The position numbers and the translations under genes are program-made. The notes under the pieces are model-generated. The model had not been told where the DNA came from, searched no databases, and was given only the letters and a program-made list of their open reading frames with translations. Shown here in pieces: positions 35,893 to 47,944 of a DNA stretch of 64,000 nucleotides. The stretch covers positions 1,556,001 through 1,620,000 of the forward strand of contig JAQFVV010006221.1 in assembly GCA_028023455.1 (NCBI GenBank). Reading direction: 5' to 3'. Origin of the DNA: Epiperipatus broadwayi (taxonomy: Eukaryota > Onychophora > Udeonychophora > Euonychophora > Peripatidae). How positions within the stretch are numbered: position 1 is the stretch's first letter; each line of letters opens with the position of its first letter.

Positions 35893-36335
35893 AATAATTG
35901 TGTATTATAAATTTATTAAACGCACATTGATTACGTAAGTAATATTTACTGAGGCTATAACCTCAATAATATGCATGTAAAATGCGATAGTAGGGACCTC
36001 TACAGGTGTTTTAACCACAAGCTTACGCTATGGAAGAAAAGAGGGGAACCTCTCTTTACTTCAATCTACTTTCTATTTAAATAGGTGAGTATTAATGTGT
36101 AATAAGAAATGTGGACTTAATCAGTGAAGTATTGAATAGCTTCACGCTCGTAGATATAACCGCTTCAGCTTCACCTATTTAAATAGAAAGTAGGTTGAAG
36201 TAAAGAGAGGTTCCCCTCTTTTCTTCCATAGCATAAGCTTGTGGTTAAAACACCTGTAGAGGTCCCTACTATCCCATTTTACATGCGTATTATCGAGGTT
36301 ATAGCCTCAGTAAATATTACTTAATAATTGTGTAT
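35893..36335. mobile_element. 417-bp foldback element with exact 13-bp TSD
   Basis: AATAATTGTGTAT is present at 35893-35905 and 36323-36335 with different outer bases. Inverted arms of about 165 bp (from TACTGAGGCTATAACCTC inwards, including the AGGGACCTCTACAGGTG block) surround a unique centre (36085-36170). No hammerhead core is seen on either strand, yet the duplication length matches that of the HRZ1 and PLE insertions. Confidence 0.75.
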
Positions 36336-36615
36336 GAAAAATATAATAAAGTTATAAATATATGTAGTATAGTGAGTGAATTACATTTCACTAATGACAA
36401 AAGTATTAAAGATTCTTGATTTACATATTCCAATAAATTTTTCAGCTTTACTTCGAGACATTAAATATTTTAATTAAATTTCACAAATTTAAATTTTATA
36501 TGACCTGAGATTAAAATATATGCTGTAATCTTTGGTTCAGAATATATGTGATCATAGCTTCTCTCTTTTTATTGTTGTTGGATCATTGGATTACATTTCT
36601 TTCTTTTTATATTCA

Positions 36616-37274
36616 TTAAATGTGTTTAACATGGAGGCCAAACTCTCCATACAGTAGCACCACTCAGTGCAAGCCAGAGTAATCAATGAATGCAGGAAAG
36701 TTTGTGCATATGCTTACTCATCCAATATCCCAGACTAGTTTCTAGCTTGTGGCTGATCCACAAGCTAAAAACTAGTCTGAGTATTTTTCTGAAGGTTTGT
36801 GATGATGGTGTTCTAGCTGTATTTTTATATTGGACTATTTCCATCATCTAATATGTGTGTTGAATGTCTTTAGAAAAGTTTAATTTTTAGTTAAATATTC
36901 CAAATGCATTCAACTGTTAGTAATATCACAGCAAACAGGTTAGTATACGCACAACGTTTTGAGAGGTATTTTTCTCCCCTCTTCTTCAGGTGTTGCTGGC
37001 CTGACCAGTGACAGTACTAGCATGGGATTCGAACCTGGGTCCTTAGATTCTTGATTATTAAAATTTAAGGTAACGCTCTAACCAACTGAGTCATCCTGCC
37101 ATTGGGAGTAGGCATCAGATAGGGATTTTATGCACAGATCTTCTTGCATTCATTGGTTACTTTGGCTTGCACTGAGTGGTGCTACTGTATGAAGAATTTT
37201 ACCTCTGTGTAAACAGGTTGGGTAAGCATAAAGAATGGTGATCATGTGATGTTTAATAGTTTAAATGTGTTTAA
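36616..37274. mobile_element. HRZ1 repeat interrupted by a PLE-derived fragment
   Basis: TTAAATGTGTTTAA flanks the element at 36616-36629 and 37261-37274. The left half is minus-orientation HRZ1. Its partner half starts after the nested fragment 36785-37100. The ribozyme regions are reduced to an ACTAGT-centred inverted repeat near 36735-36785. Confidence 0.75.
36785..37100 (-). mobile_element. Solo PLE terminal repeat (short PLE-derived unit)
   Basis: A third copy of the pLTR. It starts exactly at the tRNA-like 5' end (minus strand GGCAGGATGACTCAG, 37100) and ends within the first ORF codons (TTCTGAAGG, complement, near 36787). The hammerhead-like core at 36953-36989 has lost GAAAC (now AAAAC). 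It sits inside an HRZ1 copy; at the join only about 3 bp (ATT) are duplicated. Confidence 0.75.
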
Positions 37275-37448
37275 ATTATATGATTCTTTCTCTTAACTTC
37301 AGCTAAAAGAATTATATTTTCATTTTCACAAGGACTCTGATGATAATTTATAATAAAAAGCAAACTAGATATTTTTTCCCCCAAAATGATCAACTTTTTT
37401 TCTTCTTCTTTAACATATTTGTTTTTTTCATAATTTAATATGTGTAAC

Positions 37449-37692
37449 ATTATTTATCCTGTTATTAAACAGGCAAAAACTTTCCATATAGTAGTGCCAC
37501 CTTGTGCTAATCAGAGTAATCAATGGATGCCAGAAGGCTTGTGCATAAAATCCCTATCCAGTGCCTACTCATCCACTATCCCCAGACTAGTTTCTGGCTT
37601 GTGGCACTGCTATATGGAGAGTTTTTGCCTGTTTAATAACAGTTATGTGCTAGCATGAGATGGTGATCATGTGATGTTTATTATTTATCCTG
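37449..37692. mobile_element. HRZ1 deletion derivative with TSD of 12-13 bp
   Basis: TTATTTATCCTG occurs at 37450-37461 and again just after the element at about 37681. The element has CACTCTCCATATAGTAG-type arms and only half of the ribozyme (GACTAGTTTCTGGC near 37587). Confidence 0.65.
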
Positions 37693-38109
37693 GTTATGAT
37701 ATATGTGTTGCTCTTCAAATCAATTAGCATTTTCAAAATTCTTGGTTACCAGATTATTAGTATGATGTGCCAAGGCCTTTATTTTATTCTTCTTCTAGTC
37801 AATACTTGAAGGTAGATAAGTTCTCATAAAAAATACATATGTAATCAAACACAAACTTTTAAAAAACATTCAATAGTGGCAGAAAATAGTGATATGTAAT
37901 GTATGACAGTTTCTGCCATTTAGATAGAAAAAGATTCTCTCTTGAGTTTTACTCGTTAAATGTTAAAGTTGAACACAGATCATTCCTAAACATTCTTGGG
38001 GCTACTCATTTTAGAAAAATGATAAAATGCTAGTAAAATATATAATCATCTTTCTATATGTGAGTTATTCATAAAATGTGAAGTGTAATCAACACCATCA
38101 TTAATATAT

Positions 38110-38340
38110 ATATATATTGATATGAAGATTTTCATGGGTTGCATATATAAAAGACATATTTTGCAGGTTCATCCATGTTAAAATATTTTAAATATTGATA
38201 TACCGATGTTTCGACTTGATCACACAAGTCATCCACTGGATGATCAAGTCGAAACGTCAGTATATCAATATTTAAAATATTTTAACACGGATGAACCCTC
38301 AAAATATGGCTTATATATATATTATAAGGGACTTAAAGCC
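38110..38340. repeat. Foldback element with GAAACGTC motif
   Basis: Arms around GGTTCATCC, TAAAATATTTTAAATATTGA and GATCAAGTCGAAAC are inverted about a centre near 38228. GAAACGTC is hammerhead-like but the CTGANGA partner is not in place, so I call it only a repeat. Confidence 0.6.
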
Positions 38341-38399
38341 AACATAGGTATGACAATAATATTGACATCAACAAGGGTTTTGAGTATTCCATCATTGGA

Positions 38400-38712
38400 T
38401 TTTCAATGATATGGATGGCTGAAGAGTTGGAGGGTGGAGAAAATTGAACTCATCAATTAAAGTTTGAAGATTTTCTATCTTAATATAAAGTGAGCACTGA
38501 TTGTATATATGTGAAAGATGGTGATCTGGACCAACAGATAAGTGATGGTTTAGCACAAAATATGTGTATTGGAGATCTTTTCACACTATGTGGTCACTTG
38601 TATCGGTTATATAAGGTGGAGTTTATAGCTATAGGAAACTTGAAAATCTGAGTTCAAATCTCTTATAAATTACATTAAGTTTAATATAGGCAATATACTT
38701 CGAATATTATAT
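38400..38712 (+). mobile_element. HRZ2 repeat, degenerate ribozyme
   Basis: GGCTGAAGAGTTGGAG, AAGATTTTCTATCTTAATAT and GGTGATCTGGACCAA lead into CAGATAA...AAAAT (38530-38580), in which several core bases are lost. Confidence 0.65.
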
Positions 38713-39235
38713 ATATATATATATTCATAAATATGATAAAGCAAATGTTGATCTATTCTGATATGAGTTTATTGACAATTGTCAGAACATTAGGTTAAAT
38801 AGTTGTAATATAAATAATTAATCAGCTTTTAACAAAAAAATATCTTAAAATGAGGATTATCCATTAGATGACATCTGAAAGTACAGCAATTATAAAATCA
38901 ATTAGCAATGCAAATGGATCTTTAATATATGATTTATTAAACTCAGATGATAATGCTAGAAAGAGATGCTTCAAATATTAATTACATGAAGTTAATTACA
39001 TTATCATACTCTTTAATACTCTTTAATTGCAAATGTCATTACATAAATAGATCTAAAAACAGTTTGGAAAAATCAGGTTTAGAGATACTTATGAATGACT
39101 TTTCACTAAACAATTGACTGTTAGTACTTTGTAGAAAATAATATGAAGTGATGCATTCTATGAAAACCTGCATCTCTGTATAGTGATGTTCCAAGAGTTT
39201 GCAGCCAGGATACAAAATTGAAAACATTCTATTGA

Positions 39236-39330
39236 AAACGAGTGGTCAGCATAGCTGCCTTACAAGCAGATATCCCAGGTTAGCGGGTTCACTTCTCGGC
39301 CGATGCTATGACACCTGGAAAAAAAAAATT
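39236..39330 (+). mobile_element. tRNA-derived SINE (SINE-A), 5' shortened
   Basis: ACGAGTGGTCAGCATAG head without the first bases, B box GGTTCACTTCTC diverged, tail GATGCTATGACACCTGG and A9. Confidence 0.7.
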
Positions 39331-39419
39331 TGCTTCTCTCTTCGTCATGTGCCGTTTAGATTTCATAAAATGTATTTTTCATGCTTTTTATTCTTAAGTC
39401 ATTAATTATATATTAATAT

Positions 39420-40265
<846 letters not shown>

Positions 40266-40437
40266 TATTATTCATTATTGGATAATCTCTAGTCTAATAA
40301 ATGACTAATAACAATTATTAATTAAATATATATAAAGTTTTATATCATTTACTTGAAATAGTGAGTAATGTCAGTTTATACTGTCTTGTGTCATAGAAGT
40401 GTTTAAATAATTTTTTTTATTAATTAGAAAAACAAAC

Positions 40438-40924
40438 AAGAATAATTTCTATACATCACATGATCACTATTTCTTATGCTAGCACATTACTGTTATTAAA
40501 ACAGACAAAACTCTCTCCATGTAGTAGTGTCACTCAGTGCCAACCAGAGTAATCAATGGATGCCAAAGACACCAAAATGTATGTGTACTGAACTGGGTTC
40601 AGACCCAAATGACTATATAAGCTATTGAGCTTAAATTGACAATATTATTGTGTTTTTAAATTTTATTCTCATAGTTTTGTAGTTAAGTAGAGATAAAAGG
40701 TGGCTGCTGGAGGGTTGCATTAGATCCTAAGATCTAGGTGCAGTGCTCTCATATCCAAAGCTCCTCACTGACGAAGGCCATGAGCCAGAAACTAGTCTGG
40801 GGATATTGGATGAGTAGGCTAGGGATTTTATGCACAAGCCTTCTGGCATCCATTGATTACTCTGGTTGGCACTGAATGGCACTACTGTATGGAGAGAGTT
40901 TTGCCTGTTTTAAGAATAATTTCT
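40438..40924 (+). mobile_element. HRZ1 repeat with exact 13-bp TSD
   Basis: AAGAATAATTTCT flanks it at 40438-40450 and 40912-40924, different bases outside. It contains a block (40570-40690) shared with 34640-34780 and then the plus-strand half with an intact ribozyme. It ends TTTTGCCTGTTT, the family terminus. Confidence 0.85.
40743..40832 (+). ncRNA. Hammerhead ribozyme (HRZ1), best-folding copy
   Basis: CTGACGA (40768-40774), stem II GGC/GCC with 5-nt loop, GAAAC (40788-40792), ACTAGT palindrome, GTC site with cleavage predicted after 40797. Stem I: TGGGGA pairs with TCCTCA (one G-U); after an internal loop GGAT pairs with ATCC and GAG with CTC. This is the type I layout with the short stem III typical of forms active as dimers. 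Confidence 0.8.
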
Positions 40925-41189
40925 GTTATATATGTAAATACATAATATGCTGATTCAATAATAAATATATCCCAGTCTCAAATAATGTTAAAACATAAAA
41001 AAAATTGATTAGTATATGGTAAATTTGTTTCTTATAAGTACTAAATTATTATTGTATATTTATAATTTATAAAAAGTTCAGCCACTTATTGTTTTTTACA
41101 TTTTTATGGCATTTTATATTTCTGTGATTCAAATCCTGTAAGAGTAATATTGTTTTTAAAATGTTTCAAAGATTTAATACCTCAACTAT

Positions 41190-41297
41190 TTTTTTTTCTC
41201 TTGTGTCATAGCATCAACCGGGAAGCGCACCTGCTAACCCGGGACAATTCTTTGTAAAGCAGCTGTCGCTGACCTCTCGACCACCAATGCTTGACAT
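41190..41297 (-). mobile_element. tRNA-derived SINE (SINE-A), minus strand
   Basis: The complement has GGTCGAGAGGTCAGCGAC head, CCCGGGTTAGCAGGTGCG region with diverged B box, GATGCTATGACACAAG tail. Confidence 0.75.
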
Positions 41298-41764
41298 ACC
41301 TCAACTATTATACTTAATTCATTTAATTTTTACAAAATGTGAAAGTCCCTTAACAAAGACCTCTTTAAACAAAGGTTTGGGGTAAATGCCCACATACTAA
41401 ATGCTAAGGGCATTACTGACTGCCTAATATATGTAAAACCTTTTAAATTCTAGATCATTAATAGTTATTTTACATGCATCATACCTTTGTCAAATTATTT
41501 TAATATCCAATACTCCAATAATTGTGTTACATCTAAGATGAGATTATTTATAATTAAAGTTTCACAAAATGAAAATAATTTCATTAATTGAATTTTCTTT
41601 TTCAATTGTATTACTACCTACATGAGTTTTATATTAAAATCTTACATATTATAGTTTGTAATATATAGGGTATATGACTACAGACTTTCACAAGACCCAC
41701 CCACCACTTACCACTCTATCTCATATCGCTGATACACTTGAACACATATATGTTGAAAAGATAA

Positions 41765-41830
41765 ATAATTACCAACATACGTATTTCATGCTAAACCAGC
41801 AATCATCAGTTGGTCCAGATTATCATCTCT
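41765..41830 (-). ncRNA. Hammerhead ribozyme (HRZ2), core intact
   Basis: Minus strand: CTGATGA (41809-41803), stem II TGCT/AGCA, GAAA (41787-41784), then TACGTATG, giving a palindromic ATACGTAT stem III. Stem I GATAATCTGGACCAA pairs in part with TTGGTAATTATT. Confidence 0.7.
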
Positions 41831-41869
41831 ACACATATATATCTGAGCACTTATTACATATATGTGTAG

Positions 41870-41940
41870 AGATGATAATCTGGACCAACTGATGATTGCT
41901 AGTTCAGCATGAAATACGTATATACATGATTATTTATCTT
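41870..41940 (+). ncRNA. Hammerhead ribozyme (HRZ2), core intact
   Basis: CTGATGA (41889-41895), TTGCT/AGCAT stem II, GAAA (41911-41914), TACGTATA. Outer stem I ATAATC (41875-41880) pairs with GATTAT (41928-41933). It lies head-to-head with the minus-strand copy about 60 bp away. Confidence 0.7.
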
Positions 41941-42639
41941 TTCAACATATATGTATTCAAGTGTATCAGTGATAAGAGATAGAGTGGTGGGTCATGTGAA
42001 AGTCTGTCATATACCCTATATATTACATATATTTATACAAATATGTAATGTCTGTATTTCAGATATTACATAGTAGAGATGTCTGCCCATCCCTTGTACA
42101 TGTATTAAATGTATTATGTCCTGTACATTGACTTTAGGTCAACATGGGTGTGTCAAGAATCTTGGCCTCAGGTACATAAAGTAGTGTGAGTGTGTGCGCG
42201 CAGGTGTATACTGGTGATTATTTATCTTTTCAACATGTATGTGTTCAAGTGTATCAGTGTTATGAGATAGTGTGGAGAGTGGTGGGTCATGTGAAAGTCT
42301 GTGCTCATATACCCTATATATTACATATATAGACACAGGTATATAATAAACCTGTGTGTCTCAGTTGTTACATAATAAAGATGTCTGCCCATCCCTTGTA
42401 TATGTATTAATTGGATTATGTCCTGTACATGAGGGGTCAGATTGACATTAGGTCAACATGGGTGTGACAAGAATCTCGGCCTCAGGGTGGCCTTTGAGCA
42501 TTCCATTATCAGACTTTCAATTGGACAGACAGTTGAAGAGTTGGAGTGTGGAGTGGATTGAAGACTGTCCATTAAAGTATGAAGATTGGCTATCTTAATA
42601 TATATCTGTGCACTTATTGCATATACATGTAGAGATGAT

Positions 42640-42695
42640 AATCTGGACCAACCGATGATTGCTGGTTTAGCATGAAATATGTATATTGGTGATTA
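42640..42695 (+). ncRNA. Hammerhead ribozyme (HRZ2), one core change
   Basis: CCGATGA in place of CTGATGA, otherwise TTGCT/AGCAT stem II, GAAA and a TATGTATATTGGTGATTA stem I strand. Probably inactive. Confidence 0.55.
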
Positions 42696-43319
42696 TTTAT
42701 CTTTTCAACATATATGTGTTCAAGTATATCAGTGATATGAGATAGAGTGGTGAGTGGTGGATCATGTGAAAGTCTGTGCTCATATACCCTATATATTACA
42801 TATATTCATACAGGTATGTAATAAGCCTGTATTTCAGTTATAGTTTGATAAACTTAGTAACTTCTAATTCTGCCTTTTTTTTCCATAGCTAGGAAGATAT
42901 ATTAAGATATAACTTTATATTCGAATATTAACCAACTAAAGTTTTAAAATCTTTGTGATGAATTTTTGAAAATCATAAAAATAAACTATTAGCAAAAAAT
43001 GTAGCATTAAGTTCCAAAATGAGTTATTAAGTATTTGTTGATACAGGTAGACAACAAATATAGCCATTTATAATACACGGCATCATATTTATATCAAAAG
43101 CTATTTATAACAGCTAAGACTTTTGGAATGCTTATATTGTTGAATAAGGTATGTTTTATTTCATCTCTACTTGCTATAGACAATAGAAAATTGCTTCTCA
43201 GTCTCATCAGAATCATTCACACATTTTATTATATTACAAGATTATTTTGATAATAAATTTCTTTTGGGTAAGCTTTATTTTTTTAGTTTTTTTTTTTTTT
43301 TGGACAGGAATTTAATTTA

Positions 43320-44240
43320 TGCATTTTAGAGAAAGGCTTTAACCTTTATCATATGCACCTTGAACATTTATAATAGTCAAACAATGTTCTTTTTTTGACT
43401 ATAGAGGGACCTCTCATACCTTGACATAAGATAACAACTTTATAAAGATAAAAATGGTCATCTTGTCTGTAATCTAAATTCCCACTTATATTGGTCAATC
43501 TGAAGCATTTTGATTTGAAAGTGTGAAGCTGTTAGTCTTTTTACTTTTTAAGTCCACTATTTTCTTACAATTTACAACAAATTAATATTATGAACTTTAT
43601 ACTCAAAATATATAAAGTAATCTAAAGTTGTGATTATGAAAGGCTTTAACTATTATCATATGTGCCTTGAATGTTTATAATAGTCAAGCAATGTCTTTTT
43701 TTATTATAGAGGACATCACAAACCTTATCACCAGATATCGTTTAACTATTAGAAACATTCAAGACCCATATGATAAAAGTTAAAGCCTTTCTCTAAAACT
43801 ATTTACATACTTCCTATGCGTTTGAAAAATAATCACAACTTTACATTCCTTCATATATTTCCAGTATAAAGATTGTAATATTAATTCATTGTAAATTACT
43901 TCTGAAAGTTAATTTGTAAAGGAAATAGTGGACTTAAAAAGAGACCAGCAGTTTCAGTCTCCCAAATCAAGATGTTTCAGATTGGCCTATATAAGTGGGA
44001 ATTTAAATTAAAGATAAGATGGCTGTTCTTATCTTTATGAAGTCACAATCTTGTGTTGAGGTTTGAGAGGCCCCTCTATAGTCAAAAAAAGATATCATTT
44101 GACTATTATAAATGTTCAAGATACATTTGATAATGGTTAAAGCCTTTCCCTAAAAGTATTGACATACTTCCTATGCATTTAATAAATAATCACAGCTATA
44201 TGCATTTAATAAGCAGATATCATTATTGTCATGATTGTAA
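43320..44240. repeat. Nested inverted repeats (foldback element)
   Basis: Outer arms: 43330-43560 and 43919-44160 share AAAGGCTTTAACC, GACTATAGAGGG, CCCACTTATAT and AGTCCACTATTT in inverted order. Inner arms at 43640-43735 and 43735-43830 repeat the AAAGGCTTTAACTATTATC end. The pattern suggests one foldback element inserted into, or recombined with, another copy. Confidence 0.65.
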
Positions 44241-44754
44241 TTTTGCCATTAATGCATGACTAAGCATGATTATATTGTTAATCATTTAATATTTAAATTT
44301 TAATTGTGTCAGTTGTACAAACACTGGTTTACAACATAAAGTAGTATGTATTCTGCATTTTTGTCAATTGATTATCTTTAATTTCTTGTAGATTCTGAAG
44401 TTTTTCTTTAGCTTTTTTCAATGGTGAATATATATTTTGTACTTTTATATTCAAAATGATCCACTTTAAGGGGCCTATGCAAGTTTTTTGAATTTTAAAT
44501 GTTTCTATGGCCCAGTATCAGTTAGCTCAGTGGTAGATTGATGAAATTTGGAACAGAAAAACTAAAGACTCCTGGGTGATATCCAACTTTTGATGCTTGA
44601 TGCTTATATAATCTACTACACAACCATGTGATTACTATTTTAAATTTTTTTATATTAAACATAACTTCCTTATTACTTTTGTAAATAGATATTAAAAAAG
44701 AAGAGAGAAAGAGACATATGACTTTATTCCTCGGGAATTCATAAGAAGTTCAAG

Positions 44755-44835
44755 TGCCAGACTTTCGGGTGCCGAATCGATTGTGGAACCTCCCGGTTCC
44801 AAGTCAGACATTCTACCAACTATGCTAAATACACA
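44755..44835 (-). mobile_element. tRNA-derived SINE of a second type (SINE-B)
   Basis: The complement reads TTAGCATAGTTGGTAGAAT (A box), CTGACTTGGAACC (anticodon-arm-like), GGTTCCACAATC (B-box-like). It differs from SINE-A. Only this copy was seen, with an unclear tail. Confidence 0.55.
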
Positions 44836-44864
44836 GGATTTTAAATAGATGAAAATTAACTATG

Positions 44865-45057
44865 ATTATTAGTTCTTAAACCATTAAGCATCACATGATC
44901 ACCATCTCTTACACTAGCACATAATTGTTTATAAACAAAGCAAAACTCTCCATACAGTAGTGCCATCCTCTGCCAACCAGAGTAATCAATGGATACCTGG
45001 TTGGCACAGGGTGGCACTACTGTATGGAGAGTTTTGCTTTGTTTATTATTAGTTCTT
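44865..45057. mobile_element. HRZ1 short palindromic derivative, exact 13-bp TSD
   Basis: ATTATTAGTTCTT at 44865-44877 and 45045-45057, different outside bases. The 167-bp element keeps the left terminal block (CATCACATGATCACC), then arms ACTCTCCATACAGTAGTGCC and its complement around a short loop. The ribozyme has been lost by the central deletion. Confidence 0.8.
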
Positions 45058-45227
45058 CATTGTCTTCTAGCATATTGCTGCAATTTATGTCTTTGTCTCT
45101 TTGTTCAAAGACATTTTTTATATGTATGTTGTCGAAAATGATTATTTAAAATAGCGGCAAAATTACCTTTTGGATTAATAACTAACTTAACAGTTTTTAT
45201 GCATTCTAAAAATTATTTGTGTCTTGT

Positions 45228-45490
45228 TCAATGTCCATTAAAGTTTGAGGAATAGATATCTTAAAATAAACCAAGCACTGATTGTACATATATGTGGGAG
45301 ATTATGATGTGGTTTCAACTGATGAATGCTGGTTCTGCGCAAAATAATGGGGATCATATCTCTTTTCACATATGTGTGGTCATGTATAGCAGTAGCATAA
45401 GATAGAGTGGAGGATGAACAGACTGAAAATCATAAGATCAAATTCCATTAATTACATATATAAGAAACATTCAGTATAAGTAAATTATAT
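45228..45490 (+). mobile_element. HRZ2 repeat, degenerate ribozyme
   Basis: TGTCCATTAAAGTTTGAGGA, ACCAAGCACTGATTGTACAT, then CTGATGA retained (about 45319) but GAAA replaced by AAAA near 45340. Confidence 0.6.
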
Positions 45491-45854
45491 ACTGCTTTAG
45501 AATTACGTGTTCAATGTTCTATATAAGGTATAATTAATTGATATATTTGTAAAGCAGGTTGTTTGAATCCCAAGAATCTATTCAACTCATAATTAAAAAA
45601 AGCGTTGAAAACAATAACAATTTGGTTTTGCTTTCCTATGATTTTTGTCTAAAATCATTCTAGCATGTAATGATTCTTTTTATCAAATGCCAACGAATAA
45701 ATGTCATACTAATATCAAATGCTTAGCTGCGTGTATAAATCTAGAAACTCTTTTACTGCTTAAATACGATTATTATTTTTGTTATTACTTATAAATTTCA
45801 CCTATTTTAAATGATATATTATTTAACATTCTGCGTCTATCTATACATTTTTTT

Positions 45855-45925
45855 TATCTTTCTCTCCCTCTCTCTCCCCCTCTCCCTCTCCCTCCCTCTC
45901 TTTCTCTCTCCCTCTCTCTCCCCTT
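45855..45925. repeat. CT-rich low-complexity tract
   Basis: TCTCTCCCTC-type runs of about 70 bp. No further meaning is evident. Confidence 0.95.
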
Positions 45926-46423
45926 TTAACGCACGCATATTTATATATAATTAGTCTTGAAATAGCTCTTCAGAACAAAAGCCTTTCTTCTCCGTGAAAA
46001 AATATTTATAACATTTAAATAAAACTGTCTTATCGTTAATTGAAAAAATTAACATTAAGATTGTGCTAAACATGTATAATTTTGATTTACTGATAGATTG
46101 CTCTCGTTCTATAATTGCTTACTGGTTTTTGATTAAAAAGGGCCTACATCTGGTTCTATTTATTATTACATTAACACTCTTAACGTTATTACATTGCGCA
46201 TATATTTGTCTAAATTAAAACATTTACATTTTTAAATAATATTATTGTTAATAATTTTTATATGTATTTTTAGATGTTTAGTTTATTATTATATTGATTT
46301 TAACAATACTTTTTGCAGTTTTAGCATAAACTATTAGGTTTTTTTAAGTTAAACCTTGCTCGAACTTCTTATAAACTTCCAAACAATAAGGCCATATGCC
46401 TTTTTCCTTTTTTTTTTTTTTAG

Positions 46424-46615
46424 GTTAAATGGAGAACAGTTTATTTGGGTGTGGCCATGCAGTTTTTCTTTGGCCTAATTATTCTACGTTGGAACATAGG
46501 AAAAATAACATTCCAGTGGATAGGAGATCAAATCAACACATTTCTAAGTTTTACAGATGCGGGTTCAAAGTTCGTTTATGGAGAATCTTACTTGGATCAT
46601 CAATTTGCATTTTCT
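46424..46615 (+). CDS. SLC28A3: SLC28/CNT nucleoside transporter, WRTV/HP-preceding exon
   Basis: A 64-codon phase-0 exon between a T-rich acceptor ending TAG (46421-46423) and donor GTATGT (46616). It starts VKWRTVYLG and includes FQWIGDQINTFLSFTDAGS, the re-entrant and membrane blocks found in all animal CNTs, and ends at HQFAFS. It joins in frame to 31296-31437 (…AH plus VKWRTV) and to 58163. Known CNTs have VSWRTVF and FQWLGEQ at these places. The intron to the next exon is 11,547 bp. Confidence 0.92.
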
Positions 46616-47494
46616 GTATGTAAATTTAATTTTGATATTATAAAAGTTTTAAGATGACAGCACTAGCAAGTATATACATACATAAAAAAATATTGTATTT
46701 AATATAAACGATGATTTAAAAATAAACATAAAAGCAATAACATCCAATATGACTATTAAGAAGTCAGCTAACAATCTATGGATCAATAGATGGGATGGAT
46801 TGAAATACTGCAATAACAGCATAAATAAAATAAAACAAAAATGCAACTTCAATTCTATTATTAAAAATGTGTCGATATTTTACTGCCAATTATAAATCTG
46901 TCAAAATATTTGTGTGTGTGAGTGAGAAAGAAATATGATTTAATAGGGAATGAATTATGTTAAAATATCTGTTTTAAATCTCACATATATCTGTCTTTTC
47001 GATTAGTTTCTCTCTACATAACTTGTTATAAAACATATAAAATAAATATTAATAATAAAAACATAATTTTAAATGCATATTAAAGGGGATTTGAGCCCAG
47101 ACTTTCAAGATCCCCATGGCCATCCACTCTATCCAATACAACCAATACACTTGACCACATATATCTGAAAATGATAAATGATCTCCTATATACATATTTC
47201 ATGCTATACCAGCCCTCATCTGTTGGTCCAGACCATCTTCCCACATATATATAATCAGTGCTCAGTTTATATTAAGATAGTAAATATAGACACTTTCATG
47301 GACAGGCTTTAATCCTCTCCACTCTCAAACTCTTCAGCCAGTCATATCACTGAAAATATGATGATGGAGTGCTTAAAGCCCTTGATGATGCCAATATTAT
47401 AGTTGTATGGCTGAAGAGTTGGAGAGGATTAAATTCAGTCCTTTAAAGTGTGTAGATTTGCTATCTTAATATAAACAGCATGTGTGAATGATGA

Positions 47495-47550
47495 TGATTC
47501 GGACCAACTTATGAGTCCTGTTCAGCAAGAAATACATATATTGGAGATCA
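47495..47550 (+). ncRNA. Degenerate hammerhead at the upstream monomer end (HRZ2)
   Basis: CTTATGA (47508-47514) replaces CTGATGA. AGTCCTGTTCAGCAA gives a weak stem II; GAAATACATATATTGG follows. It marks the monomer boundary but is probably inactive. Confidence 0.6.
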
Positions 47551-47944
47551 TTTTCACATTATGTGGTCATGTGTATTGGGAGTAGTGAATAGAATAGATA
47601 ACCTTGGGGAGGTTAAAAATCTGGATTCAACTTCCCTTTAATTATGTCTACGTTACGTATATATATTATATCTGTATTTTAATATTACATATTCAGCCTA
47701 CATATTATCCATCCCCCTAAATGGTTATATTAAGGTACTATATATGAGGTGTCAGATTGACTTAAGGTCAACATGGGTATGACTATATAATGCTGGCATC
47801 ATCAAGGGCTTTGAATATTCCATCATCAGATTTTCAGTGATATAGATGGCTGAAGAGTTGGAGAGGATTGAAGCCTGTCCATTAAAGTGTGTAGATTTGC
47901 TACCTTAATATAAACCAAGCACTGATTATATATACATGTGTGGG

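Larger units (their letters stand above)
41690..42840. mobile_element. HRZ2 array: inverted unit followed by tandem plus-strand units
   Basis: A minus-strand unit (41690-41850) faces plus-strand units starting at about 41850, with further partial copies near 42207 (lacking the upstream half of the ribozyme) and 42640. The period is about 440-460 bp between the last two. Shared blocks: GATTATTTATCTTTTCAACA, AGTCTGTGCTCATATACCC, TGTCTGCCCATCCCTTG. The flanks share TTATAGTTTG (about 41652 and 42838), a possible degraded duplication. Confidence 0.75.

Noticed and set aside
38110-38340. Hammerhead ribozyme at GAAACGTC
   Set aside because: CTGANGA is not in register: the nearby CTGGATGA has an extra G, and the palindrome itself explains the CTGACG-like word on the other strand.
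41674-42336. Short reading frames in the HRZ2 array
   Set aside because: They lie entirely within the non-coding repeat and are not conserved between its units.
43320-44240. Hammerhead core in the nested foldback element
   Set aside because: Only isolated CTGAAA or GAAAC words occur, without spacing or stems that fit.
46649-46852. Minus-strand 67-aa hydrophobic frame next to the CNT exon
   Set aside because: It lies in the intron, opposite strand, with no supporting signal.
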